From the NCBI GenBank assembly GCA_027343785.1, contig DAHWKF010000062.1, positions 1 to 13,470 on the forward strand: a stretch of 13,470 nucleotides of DNA. The letters are read 5' to 3'. This DNA is from Leptospirillum sp. (lineage in GTDB: Bacteria; Nitrospirota; Leptospirillia; Leptospirillales; Leptospirillaceae). Below, in pieces: positions 1 through 7,477 of this stretch; the stretch's first letter is position 1; each line of letters starts with the position of its first letter. The notes beneath the pieces were generated by a model. The model made no database searches and was not told the origin of the DNA. It worked only from the letters and a program-made list of their open reading frames with translations. The position numbers and the translations under genes are program-made.

Positions 1-120
1 GAGTTTCAACCTCCAAACCGGATCGGGACTGGTTCAGGGGATTCCCCACACGGTCTGCCGGCTTCTTCAGAGAGCCGACGGCTACGGGTATTCATTGGTA
101 ACGACCAACAGAAAGGAGAG

Positions 121-160
121 CGCATTCCTCCCCGCCGTGAACGGCGAGGGTTCCAATGCG
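121..160. repeat. 40-bp imperfect inverted repeat (hairpin) downstream of lptD
   Basis: The outer arms CGCATT and AATGCG (6 bp) enclose a small internal loop and an inner stem of eight pairs (one G-T) with a four-base TTCA/TGAA loop around CGCCG/CGGCG. The whole element fits exactly into 40 bp. No T-run follows on either strand, so it may be a factor-dependent terminator aid, an mRNA 3' stabiliser, or a member of a dispersed palindromic family; only one copy was noticed in this window. Confidence 0.5.
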
Positions 161-171
161 CGCAGAGGATG

Positions 172-192
172 AAAAGGGAGACGGCCCCTCTT
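172..192 (-). terminator. Weak terminator-like hairpin after lptD
   Basis: On the minus strand AAGAGGG and CCCTTTT can pair around a seven-base loop (seven pairs, one G-T wobble), starting about 20 bases after the lptD stop. The four T lie within the stem and the following bases are CATCC, so it lacks a free T-tract. It is a plausible but poor intrinsic terminator. Confidence 0.3.
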
Positions 193-212
193 AATACTGC
201 AGCCAAACCCCT

Positions 213-2516
213 TCAGGGAACGGGCAAAGGCATGATGGGATTGATGATGGGGGCAAGGGCCGCGATTCCGTTCAGGGATATTGTGAATCCGAATCCTGTC
301 TGGGCAGGCAGCGGAGCCGGTTCCTGGACAACGTAATACATAAAGGCCGCACTCCAGCACTTCCCGTTGTATCCTCCGTTAAATGACTCCATCTGAATGC
401 CTCCTGACGGGCCTCCTCCCAGGTCGTCATAATAGGCAATTCCCCCAAAAAGCCCCATCTTGGTGGTCACATTGATGGCGGGCACAATGAAATTCACGTT
501 TTCTGGCTGATCATATCCAACCGTAATGGCTGTCGGACTGAAGAAATTTCCCATCATGGGTACAGCTCCCTGTCGGATGGATGTCTGTCCGATCTGGAAC
601 TGAAACATGACCGGCGCATCGATCAACGCTGCCTGATTGAGAACGATCGCCGTATCCTCCGTCTGAAAATCCCCTTGCTGTGGATTGAAAAACCCTTCTC
701 CGAACACCGAGACAGGATTCCCGGGCAAAATGTGGGCCGAAGCGTAAATGGGGGAAAAAGGCTGGTTCAGAGGCACAAATGGATTGGGAAGCAATTGTCC
801 CGCATAGTTGACCGGCGTCGAATTGTAGGGTTCTGTCCCCAGCTGGTAATCTTCGGCCAGTTTCACTGACAGAAGCTCTTCCGGCCCGCCCGAACCGGAA
901 TAGAAAAAACGGTTTGTCACAGAATAATAAAGAGAGTTCATTCCCAGAATATTATCGGTAAATCCGCTCTGGATAATGGGGGTTTCGTTATTCTGGGGGG
1001 CATATTCGAAATCGCTGTCAAACTGGATTTGGTGGGTCAATGTTCCGCCTCCCAGAAAAGACGGAAGCGTAAAGTTTCTTTCGAGCGTCGATTCGGCAGT
1101 CATTCCGAAGTTCGGGATTGTTTGGTTATAAGGCGACAGAGTGGTGTTTGTCGTACTGTAAGCGGCTTCCAGGATACGGGCATGCGGTGAAACGATCAGT
1201 CCCCCGTCTGCCAGAGAAAAGCTCCCGTCAAAACTGGGTTCGATCACACCCCTCTGAAGATATATCGAACCCGTCTGGAACATGACTCCGGAAAGAAACG
1301 ACGAGAAATAGAAAGGGGAATCACCCAGCCTGTAGTCGTAAAGGTTGCTGCTCCCCTGCGGAAGCTTTGATACAGTGGTATTAAGCCCTGGAAAAATATC
1401 CTCATTATATTCACCGGTCAGGCTGACCTCGCTGTTGTCACCGTAATAGTTCGCAAACACGCTCGACATCATCATGGGGCTGAATGTCATCGTACTGCCC
1501 GCACTCATCAGCTGATAGAAATCCTGGGCGCTCACATAATTGATATTTCCCACGACAGTGCTGTTTTCCCCCATATAGGAGTAAAGGTCCGTCGTCGACA
1601 TGATGTTCGACCTGAGTCCGAGAGCCGGATCATTGACGCCCTGTTGCAGGATATTGAAGCTCAGGTTCTGGACGCTGGAGATGGATTGCCGATAAGTGAT
1701 CCCCTCTCCCAGACCGAAATTCGACATTTCGTCAAAAGCGAAGGTCAGGTCATAGGAGGGATCCAGATTCCAGAAAAAGGAGTCGTAGAAGACAACGCCC
1801 TGAATGTTGTTGAACTGAACAAACGGAAACAGGAAGCCGGACTTCTTTGGAGCGGTGGGGAAGGAGAAGTATGGGAGATAGATTGCCGGAATTCCCTTGA
1901 TGTCCAGCGTATCCCCGGCACTGGAAAAATGATCTCCCAGAAAGACATCCCCGCTATTTGTCGACAATAACCAGTCGGGAGAGGAGTCCGGGAGACAGTC
2001 GCAGGTGGTTACCCCCCCCTTGACCACATGAAAATGATCGGGGGTCACCCGTTCGATGGTCTGGCCATGGATATAATAGGTATATAACTGCCGGATATTC
2101 CCCTGCGTGTAGTACTGGGTTGTCTGGACCTTTCCGTTGAATACCGTCGCGTGCCCCGTCGAGAGGTTCATCCGCATCCGAGGTCCCGTCATCAGCGTCT
2201 TGGGAGCCCTGAAACGGACATGGCCTGATGCCCAGACAACGTTGGTGCGTTTGTTCAGGATCAGTTCATCCGCCTGAAGATAAAGGTTTCCCCGCTGAAG
2301 AAATGCATGACCGTTCGCATGGATCAGATGGGTCTTGTGATTGAAACGGATATGGTCGGCCAGGACGGAAACCTTGTCGGACTGACCCGCGTTCTGCGAC
2401 ACTTCTTCCGCATCGGCATTCCATAAACCGTCAAGCCAGGGGGAAAACAGTAACGCAATCGCGATCACGACCCTGAAAAAACAAGACGCAAGCAGTGACC
2501 CGCAGGTTCTGGTCAC
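213..2516 (-). CDS. lptD: LPS-assembly protein LptD (outer-membrane barrel)
   Basis: Outer-membrane half of the LptDE translocon that inserts lipopolysaccharide into the outer leaflet. The 767 residues start with a signal peptide (hydrophobic core about 15-28, likely cleavage after ADA at 34-36). An OstA/LptA-like periplasmic domain follows (about 48-165, with the repeating LxADxIxF-type strands), and then the beta barrel from about residue 205, opened by LPYFSFPTAPKKSGFLFP (214-231), whose KKSGFL-P signature is typical of LptD. The start is a GTG at 2516 overlapping the folC stop (GTGA) without a visible ribosome binding site, so coupling is likely. Odd features: mature cysteines only at 172, 174 and 720, a run of eight G in the coding strand at 2012-2019, only about twelve Lys/Arg after residue 230, and a Pro/Ile-rich tail beyond the last likely strand. 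The barrel is divergent, but the family call is firm. Confidence 0.93.
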   Translation of the reverse strand: MTRTCGSLLASCFFRVVIAIALLFSPWLDGLWNADAEEVSQNAGQSDKVSVLADHIRFNHKTHLIHANGHAFLQRGNLYLQADELILNKRTNVVWASGHVRFRAPKTLMTGPRMRMNLSTGHATVFNGKVQTTQYYTQGNIRQLYTYYIHGQTIERVTPDHFHVVKGGVTTCDCLPDSSPDWLLSTNSGDVFLGDHFSSAGDTLDIKGIPAIYLPYFSFPTAPKKSGFLFPFVQFNNIQGVVFYDSFFWNLDPSYDLTFAFDEMSNFGLGEGITYRQSISSVQNLSFNILQQGVNDPALGLRSNIMSTTDLYSYMGENSTVVGNINYVSAQDFYQLMSAGSTMTFSPMMMSSVFANYYGDNSEVSLTGEYNEDIFPGLNTTVSKLPQGSSNLYDYRLGDSPFYFSSFLSGVMFQTGSIYLQRGVIEPSFDGSFSLADGGLIVSPHARILEAAYSTTNTTLSPYNQTIPNFGMTAESTLERNFTLPSFLGGGTLTHQIQFDSDFEYAPQNNETPIIQSGFTDNILGMNSLYYSVTNRFFYSGSGGPEELLSVKLAEDYQLGTEPYNSTPVNYAGQLLPNPFVPLNQPFSPIYASAHILPGNPVSVFGEGFFNPQQGDFQTEDTAIVLNQAALIDAPVMFQFQIGQTSIRQGAVPMMGNFFSPTAITVGYDQPENVNFIVPAINVTTKMGLFGGIAYYDDLGGGPSGGIQMESFNGGYNGKCWSAAFMYYVVQEPAPLPAQTGFGFTISLNGIAALAPIINPIMPLPVP

Positions 2517-3847
2517 GATGGAAGGGCGGCGGTGCTTCGCTCACCGGCAGAAAGCGGAGAGTCATCCCCGGAGCGCCATTTGCGGACAGCACCCACAAGA
2601 TAAAGGGAACCGGTCACCACCAGCAGGCGATCGGGGTCAGATGCGACCCAGTCGAAAGCCGACCGACACATCGCATCAAACGGGCCCTGAACAACACCAA
2701 TATCCGGCTGATGTTTGCGCATGGAATCCCGGATCCTCACTGGATCGACTCCATCCGCACCGGGAGGGGAGACGAGAAAAAACTGATTTCCGGCACCGGC
2801 AAGGATTTTGATGATAGACTCCCAATCCTTGCCGTTCAGAAAACCGGCCAGAAACCCGACCTGTTTGGGTTGTCGCGACACATTTCCGATCTGTTTCACC
2901 AGATGGTGGGCTGCTTCAGGGTTATGCGCTCCATCCAGGTAGGCATTGATACCGGGAACTTTTTCCCACCGGCCAGGGTGAGTAACGTTTTCCAGGGCTT
3001 GACCGATGGACTGAGCCGATACGGTCCAGGGGCTCTTTTCAAGAACGGCCATGGCAGAAAGGAGATTGTGGATCTGATATTCGGCCGTCAGGGACGTCTG
3101 GTATGTTCCGGATAACGGACCACCAGCGTAAGAGAATCTGCGAAGACCTTTCCTTTCGACACCTTCCCACTGTCCGTTAAAATCACGTTCATAAAGAACC
3201 GACACAAAGCCGATCCGGGATTCGTGTTTCGACCATTCCGTCAAACACCCGGGTGGGACATTTGCGACAAAAGGCTTGCCCTTTCGTCCGATAGCCGCCT
3301 TTTCACCCAATATCTTCTCCAACGTATCTCCCAGGATTTCCGTATGGTCTTTCGCAAGAGAAGTCAGGACGGAAACAGACGGAGTGCAAACGGAAGTCGC
3401 GTCCCAACGTCCGCCCATACCCACTTCAAGGATGGCCAGTTCAATAGCGGCAAGTTTGAAAACCAGGAAGGAAACGGCCGTCAGGGTTTCGAAAAAAGTC
3501 AGGGTTACTCCCAGATCTTTCTGGACCCGGCAAACTTCCCCCAGAGAATGGAGAAACGGGTCCACCCCTACAAGATTTCCTCCAATTCGAATTCTTTCCC
3601 TTAAATCCAGTAAGTGGGGGGAGGTATAAAGGCCTGTTCTATAGCCAGCCTGACGAAAAATCGCATCTAGAATGACACTTGTCGAGCCTTTGCCGTTTGT
3701 TCCGGTAATCTGGATGGCTGCATAACTGTCTTGCGGATGACCCAGCCTTGCGAGAACCCTTGTAATAGAGTCCAGTTCCGGATGAATTCCGTGGCGCGTC
3801 AGGGAAGCCAGGTATTTTTGGGCCGAAAGCAGGTTCTGAAAGTCCAA
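2513..3847 (-). CDS. folC: Folylpolyglutamate synthase / dihydrofolate synthase
   Basis: Adds glutamate to dihydropteroate (dihydrofolate synthase) and further glutamates to reduced folates, an ATP-dependent Mur-ligase-family reaction in the cytoplasm. The 444 residues show the P-loop TGTNGKGST (48-56), TSPHLLDLRERI (75-86), LEVGMGGRWDATSV (140-153), DHTEILGDTLEKI (167-179) and the C-terminal-domain signature LDGAHNP (304-310). The start is inferred: a TTG at 3847 lies immediately after, and in frame with, the accD TGA, and family alignment begins at that point. The only ATG at the junction (3849-3851) is out of frame. Initiation is probably by ribosomes finishing accD, helped by the G-rich AAGGCGGGG just upstream. 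The presence of one FolC does not show whether it does both reactions; bifunctionality is the usual bacterial state. The stop overlaps the lptD start by 4 bp. Confidence 0.95.
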   Translation of the reverse strand: MDFQNLLSAQKYLASLTRHGIHPELDSITRVLARLGHPQDSYAAIQITGTNGKGSTSVILDAIFRQAGYRTGLYTSPHLLDLRERIRIGGNLVGVDPFLHSLGEVCRVQKDLGVTLTFFETLTAVSFLVFKLAAIELAILEVGMGGRWDATSVCTPSVSVLTSLAKDHTEILGDTLEKILGEKAAIGRKGKPFVANVPPGCLTEWSKHESRIGFVSVLYERDFNGQWEGVERKGLRRFSYAGGPLSGTYQTSLTAEYQIHNLLSAMAVLEKSPWTVSAQSIGQALENVTHPGRWEKVPGINAYLDGAHNPEAAHHLVKQIGNVSRQPKQVGFLAGFLNGKDWESIIKILAGAGNQFFLVSPPGADGVDPVRIRDSMRKHQPDIGVVQGPFDAMCRSAFDWVASDPDRLLVVTGSLYLVGAVRKWRSGDDSPLSAGERSTAALPS

Positions 3848-4771
3848 TCATTCCCCGCCTTCTTCCCCGATCGATACAACAGAAGGACATTGCTGGCCGG
3901 ATGATGAAAAAATACACATCAGCTGGGAAAGGGTTTCCTTGAGACGCCCCCTTTCGACCACCATATCGAGGAAGCCGTGGGAAAGCAGAAATTCCGCCCG
4001 CTGGAATCCTTCCGGAAGCTGTTGCTTGATGGTCTGTTCAATCACCCTGGGTCCGGCAAAACCGATCAGGGAACGCGGCTCCGCCAGGATGACATCTCCG
4101 AGCATGGCAAAACTGGCGGTCACGCCGCCAAACGTCGGATCGGTCAGCACGGAAAAGAACGGGACGGCAGCGTGGTGGAGACGGCTGATCACCGCGCTTG
4201 TTCGCGCCATCTGCATGAGGGAAAAAATACCTTCCTGCATTCGGGCTCCACCGGAAGAGGTCACAAGGATCAGCGGCATGCGTTTTTCCAGAGATCTTTC
4301 GGCAGCGCGGACGACCTTTTCACCTACGACGGACCCCATACTACCGCCCATGAAACCGAAGGAAAAGACACCCAGGACGGCCGGCTTTCCCGATATGGAA
4401 CATTCCCCTATCCGGATAGCGTCGGAAAGGCCGGTCTTTTTCTGTGCCGCCTTCAGGCGGTCGGTATACTTGATACTGTCCGTAAAGCCCAGGGGATCAA
4501 CCGACTCGATGTTCTGGGCAAACTCCGAATAACTACCGGGGTCTGACAGCTGAAAAATCCTTTCCTCGACGGTGATGGGAAAGTGGTAATTGCATTTTGG
4601 ACAGACTTTTCCCGCTTTTTCGACTTCTTTCCGGTAGACAATTTGTCGACAGAGGGAACACTTGATCCACAGTCCCTCGGGAACCCGGACTTTTTTTTCC
4701 GAATCCGCCGGCTTGTTGTCTTCCGTTCCGCCCTCAGGCTCACGGGAACGTGAGCGTGTCAGCCAACCCAT
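3848..4771 (-). CDS. accD: Acetyl-CoA carboxylase carboxyltransferase subunit beta
   Basis: With AccA it transfers the carboxyl group from biotinylated AccB to acetyl-CoA, giving malonyl-CoA for fatty acid synthesis. The 307 residues are typical. A variable N-terminal tail of about 30 residues is followed by the four-cysteine zinc ribbon (Cys38, Cys41, Cys57, Cys60) and the crotonase-like core with GFMGGSMGSVVGEK (139-152), SSGGARMQEG (172-181) and DPTFGGVTASFA (211-222), the oxyanion and acyl-CoA-binding elements. An AGGAGG seven bases before the ATG at 4771 supports the start. The trpA-accD-folC order is also known in several proteobacteria. A run of eight A in the coding strand (4691-4698) lies in the linker before the zinc ribbon. 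The stop TGA is followed immediately, in the same frame, by the TTG that opens folC. Confidence 0.97.
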   Translation of the reverse strand: MGWLTRSRSREPEGGTEDNKPADSEKKVRVPEGLWIKCSLCRQIVYRKEVEKAGKVCPKCNYHFPITVEERIFQLSDPGSYSEFAQNIESVDPLGFTDSIKYTDRLKAAQKKTGLSDAIRIGECSISGKPAVLGVFSFGFMGGSMGSVVGEKVVRAAERSLEKRMPLILVTSSGGARMQEGIFSLMQMARTSAVISRLHHAAVPFFSVLTDPTFGGVTASFAMLGDVILAEPRSLIGFAGPRVIEQTIKQQLPEGFQRAEFLLSHGFLDMVVERGRLKETLSQLMCIFSSSGQQCPSVVSIGEEGGE

Positions 4772-4778
4772 TCAAAAA

Positions 4779-4784
4779 CCTCCT
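4779..4784 (-). promoter_or_regulatory. Ribosome binding site of accD
   Basis: AGGAGG on the minus strand, seven bases before the ATG at 4771, in the 51-bp trpA-accD gap. The gap otherwise holds only short repeats of CCGGAAT and no clear promoter or T-tailed hairpin, so read-through from the trp genes is expected. Confidence 0.7.
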
Positions 4785-4822
4785 GAATGTCCATTCCGGG
4801 ATGATTCCGGCAGACCTTTCCC

Positions 4823-5617
4823 TCATACACCCGCAGTGGTAAGGGAAGGAGCGGATCGCGCGGCATCACAAAATGCGGCCAGCAGGGACTGCCAGCGATC
4901 CGGGTCAGTCTCTTCCCGAACAAGACGTGAACCTACAATGACCCCGTCGGCGACTCCCAGCACTTTTGACGCCACATCCGGGGACTGGATTCCAAACCCT
5001 ACACATACGGGAGAATCTGTCAGAAGCCGGATCCGGGAGACAAGGCGTGAGACCGTTCCGGTTTCCGACAATTCTTTACCCGTTGTACCCAACAAAGAAA
5101 CAAGGTAAATAAAATCCTCGGATCTTGCAACAATCCTTTTCATCCGCCCGTCCGAAGTGGTGGGCGCAACAAAAGGGATGAGGGACATCCCTCCGGCATG
5201 AAAAATCCGTCTCACAAATCCGGCATCCTCGAATGAGAGGTCCGGAATAACGGCTCCCCGGATACCTCCGGCCCTCTGTGCCAGCGCTACGAACTGGTCC
5301 AGTCCGATCGACAGGAACAGATTGAAATAGGTCATCAGATATACAGGGGGACGCTCGTCGGATGGAACCCCCTCGAGCCACGACAACAGGTTCCTTAAAG
5401 TCGTCGAAGGCGCCAGTGAACGACGGGCGGCCTCCTGTATGACGGGGCCATCGGCGGTGGGGTCCGAAAAAGGGACACCCAGTTCAACAGCCCACACCCC
5501 TTCGCTCCTGGCGGCTTTCAATAATTTTCGGGTGGTTTCGAGATCCGGATCGCCGGCCATGAGATACGGGATCACTTTCTTCCCGGAAAACACCCTTTTC
5601 GAAGACTTCCTGTTCAT
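4823..5617 (-). CDS. trpA: Tryptophan synthase alpha chain
   Basis: Cleaves indole-3-glycerol phosphate to indole and glyceraldehyde 3-phosphate; indole passes through a tunnel to TrpB. The 264-residue TIM barrel keeps both catalytic acids: Glu45 in AVELGVPFSDP and Asp56 in PTADGPVIQ. Further landmarks are YLMAGDPD (18-25), PVYLMTYFN (91-99), the loop PDLSFED (125-131, usually PDLPxEE), the mobile loop GTTGKE (177-182, usually GVTG) and the phosphate-binding stretches GFGIQSP and GVIVGSR. The ATG overlaps the trpB stop by 4 bp (ATGA), fitting the 1:1 stoichiometry of the complex, and a G-rich AAGGGGG lies about ten bases upstream. The stop is followed by the largest gap of the block after the ferredoxin, 51 bp, before accD. 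Confidence 0.97.
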   Translation of the reverse strand: MNRKSSKRVFSGKKVIPYLMAGDPDLETTRKLLKAARSEGVWAVELGVPFSDPTADGPVIQEAARRSLAPSTTLRNLLSWLEGVPSDERPPVYLMTYFNLFLSIGLDQFVALAQRAGGIRGAVIPDLSFEDAGFVRRIFHAGGMSLIPFVAPTTSDGRMKRIVARSEDFIYLVSLLGTTGKELSETGTVSRLVSRIRLLTDSPVCVGFGIQSPDVASKVLGVADGVIVGSRLVREETDPDRWQSLLAAFCDAARSAPSLTTAGV

Positions 5618-6852
5618 GAAAAAGTGACCCCCTTGATCCGTGCAACTTCCATGACATCCTTGTCTCCCCGGCCGGAGAGATTGGCGACAACGACCCGTGA
5701 AGGACCTAATTGTCGGGCTAACCGGATTGTCCAGGCAATGGCATGGGCACTTTCAAGCGCGGGAAGAATCCCCTCGGAACGGCAGAGCATCTCAAAAGCC
5801 TCCATCGCTTCTTCATCCCCGACAGAAGAAAAAGCAATCCGGCCCGTATCATGGTAATAGGCCAGTTCCGGGCCCACCGCGGAGTAGTCAAGACCCGCCG
5901 ACACGGAATGCGTTTTTTCGATTTGACCATCCCGGTCCTGGAGGACATATGTTCTCGATCCCTGGAGCACACCCACCTTTCCCGTCTGAAAACGGGCGGC
6001 GTGTTCGCCGGGATTGAGGGAACGGCCTCCGGCTTCCACTCCGTAAAGAGCGCAATCAAGATCGGACAAAAAAGGGTAGAAAAGTCCCATGGCGTTGCTT
6101 CCTCCACCTACGCAGGCGACAAGCGCATCCGGCAGTCGGCCTTCTTTCGCAAGAATCTGTTTTCGGGCCTCCCGTCCGATCACAGACTGGAAAGAGCGTA
6201 CCATCAGGGGAAACGGGTGGGGACCAAACGCCGTCCCCAGGACATAATGGGTCGTCATCACCGACTGAGACCAGTCCCGCAGGGCTTCGCTGATAGCATC
6301 CTTCAGGGTTCTCGTTCCCTGATCCACCGGACGGACAGTCGTTCCCAGAAGATTCATCCGAAAAACATTCAGGGATTGTCTCCGGACATCCTCCGACCCC
6401 ATGTACACATCACATTCAAAACCGTAACGGGCCGCCACTGTCGCCGTAGCGACTCCATGCTGCCCGGCGCCTGTTTCCGCAATCAGCCTCTTTTTCCCCA
6501 TCCGCCGGGCAAGAAGGGCCTGACCAACCGTATTATTGATCTTGTGAGCCCCGGTATGATTCAGGTCTTCCCTCTTGAGATAGATGCGCGCGCCTCCCAC
6601 CTTATCGGACAAGGCGGTCGCGCAGTAAAGGGGAGTGGGGCGACCCACATAATCCCTGTAAACCTCCTCCATCTCCCGGTGAAAAGACTTGTCCTTCCAC
6701 GCAAGCCGGAATGCGGTCTCAAGCTCATAAAGCGCCTCGATCAGGGACTCGGAAACATACCGGCCGCCAAATTCTCCAAAATAGCCCCGCTTGTCCGGAA
6801 GAGAAGATGGTCTTCTGAACACCGGCGCATCCACCTTGTCATTCCCCCGCAT
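5614..6852 (-). CDS. trpB: Tryptophan synthase beta chain
   Basis: A PLP enzyme that condenses indole with L-serine to make tryptophan, working as an alpha2-beta2 complex with TrpA. The 412 residues match the usual TrpB1 length. Visible features are the N-terminal GYFGEFGGRYV (23-33), the PLP Schiff-base Lys104 in NHTGAHKINN, AETGAGQHG (125-133) with the catalytic glutamate, the PLP phosphate loop GGGSNA (249-254), and LSGRGDKD (392-399) near the C-terminus. The HTGAHK context is that of canonical TrpB rather than the indole-salvage TrpB2 group. A strong AGGAGGT lies eight bases before the ATG at 6852, the best ribosome binding site inside the trp cluster, so this gene can be translated well independently of its upstream overlap. 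The stop overlaps the trpA start as ATGA. Confidence 0.98.
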   Translation of the reverse strand: MRGNDKVDAPVFRRPSSLPDKRGYFGEFGGRYVSESLIEALYELETAFRLAWKDKSFHREMEEVYRDYVGRPTPLYCATALSDKVGGARIYLKREDLNHTGAHKINNTVGQALLARRMGKKRLIAETGAGQHGVATATVAARYGFECDVYMGSEDVRRQSLNVFRMNLLGTTVRPVDQGTRTLKDAISEALRDWSQSVMTTHYVLGTAFGPHPFPLMVRSFQSVIGREARKQILAKEGRLPDALVACVGGGSNAMGLFYPFLSDLDCALYGVEAGGRSLNPGEHAARFQTGKVGVLQGSRTYVLQDRDGQIEKTHSVSAGLDYSAVGPELAYYHDTGRIAFSSVGDEEAMEAFEMLCRSEGILPALESAHAIAWTIRLARQLGPSRVVVANLSGRGDKDVMEVARIKGVTFS

Positions 6853-7477
6853 TCAGCCGAACCTCCTCCATAAACCTTTCGATTTTGCCTGCATCTTTTT
6901 TTCCCGGCTCGGATTCGACGCCCGAGGCGACATCCACCCCAAAAGGGCGAACCGTCCTGACGGCATTTCCCACATTGCTTGCGTTCAATCCCCCTGAGAG
7001 AATCAGGGGAGCCCGGAAAGGAATATTCCGGAGAAGCGTGTAGTCCCATGCCTGGCCGTTTCCTCCGGGAAACCTGCCAACGGCGCACTCAAACAGAAAA
7101 TGCGTCGCCCCCTTGAAGGGCGCAAAGGGCCCTTTCGGTACTCCGTCCTCCGGGAGTATTTTCCGGACATCAATCCAGGGGATGCCCAGTTTTTCGATTC
7201 GGGGGTACCAGTTGTCGGGGAATGGTTCCCCGTGCCACTGGATCATGTCCAGCCCCGCTCCGGTGGCCGCCTTTTCCAGAAAGTCCCAGTCCGTCTCGAC
7301 AAAGACCCCCACTTTCAGGATGCCGGAAGAGACGGATCGGACAATCTGTCGCGCCTCTTCCAGACTGACATTTCTCCGGGAGCGGGAATAAAATATCAGA
7401 CCTATGGCGTCCGGGCGAAATGAACTCGTCATCTTGGCATCATTTGCGGATGTAATTCCACAAATTTTAATCCACAT
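6839..7477 (-). CDS. trpF: Phosphoribosylanthranilate isomerase
   Basis: Catalyses the Amadori rearrangement of phosphoribosylanthranilate to CdRP, the step between TrpD and TrpC. The 212-residue TIM barrel opens with KICGIT, whose cysteine (Cys6) is the general base in characterised enzymes, and has the phosphate-binding strands ILSGGLNASNV and VDVASGVES near the C-terminus. The usual general-acid aspartate of the LLD motif (Asp126 in the Thermotoga enzyme) aligns with a glutamate here, in FLFECAVG (codon GAG), directly before the conserved GG-G-DW-type segment, seen as GGNGQAWDY. The change is conservative and the rest of the fold is intact, so the enzyme is probably active. An AAGGGAG about ten bases before the ATG at 7477 supports the start. 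It overlaps trpC by 11 bp and trpB by 14 bp. Confidence 0.95.
   Translation of the reverse strand: MWIKICGITSANDAKMTSSFRPDAIGLIFYSRSRRNVSLEEARQIVRSVSSGILKVGVFVETDWDFLEKAATGAGLDMIQWHGEPFPDNWYPRIEKLGIPWIDVRKILPEDGVPKGPFAPFKGATHFLFECAVGRFPGGNGQAWDYTLLRNIPFRAPLILSGGLNASNVGNAVRTVRPFGVDVASGVESEPGKKDAGKIERFMEEVRLNAGE
6861..6867 (-). promoter_or_regulatory. Strong ribosome binding site of trpB
   Basis: AGGAGGT on the minus strand, eight bases before the ATG at 6852, lying within the last codons of trpF. It fixes the trpB start in spite of the 14-bp overlap. Confidence 0.7.

Larger units (their letters stand above)
1..212. other. Non-coding 3' flank of the operon
   Basis: No convincing gene lies between the lptD stop and the window edge. 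A 66-codon minus-strand frame (6-206) opens with TTG, has no ribosome binding site, is Arg-rich and resembles nothing I recognise. The region holds the two hairpins listed separately and a weak CGGCT/AGCCG inverted repeat near 58-77. No tRNA cloverleaf was seen. Confidence 0.5.

Noticed and set aside
6..206. Small minus-strand frame after lptD
   Set aside because: TTG start, no ribosome binding site, Arg-rich, runs through both hairpins; not supportable as a gene.
2495..3115. Plus-strand open frame of 206 codons
   Set aside because: Antisense to folC, which is complete with its signature motifs; composition looks like a shadow frame.
3639..3917. Minus-strand frame spanning the accD-folC junction, including the ATG at 3849-3851
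   Set aside because: Out of frame with both genes and unlike any protein; both flanking genes are intact.
4772..4822. Possible promoter or attenuator between trpA and accD
   Set aside because: Only 51 bp with a strong AGGAGG, short CCGGAAT repeats and a four-pair inverted repeat; no convincing -35/-10 pair or terminator.
5743..6873. Plus-strand open frame of 376 codons
   Set aside because: Lies entirely antisense to trpB, whose motifs are all intact; the translation is Arg/His-rich, matches no family I know and is a typical shadow of codon bias.
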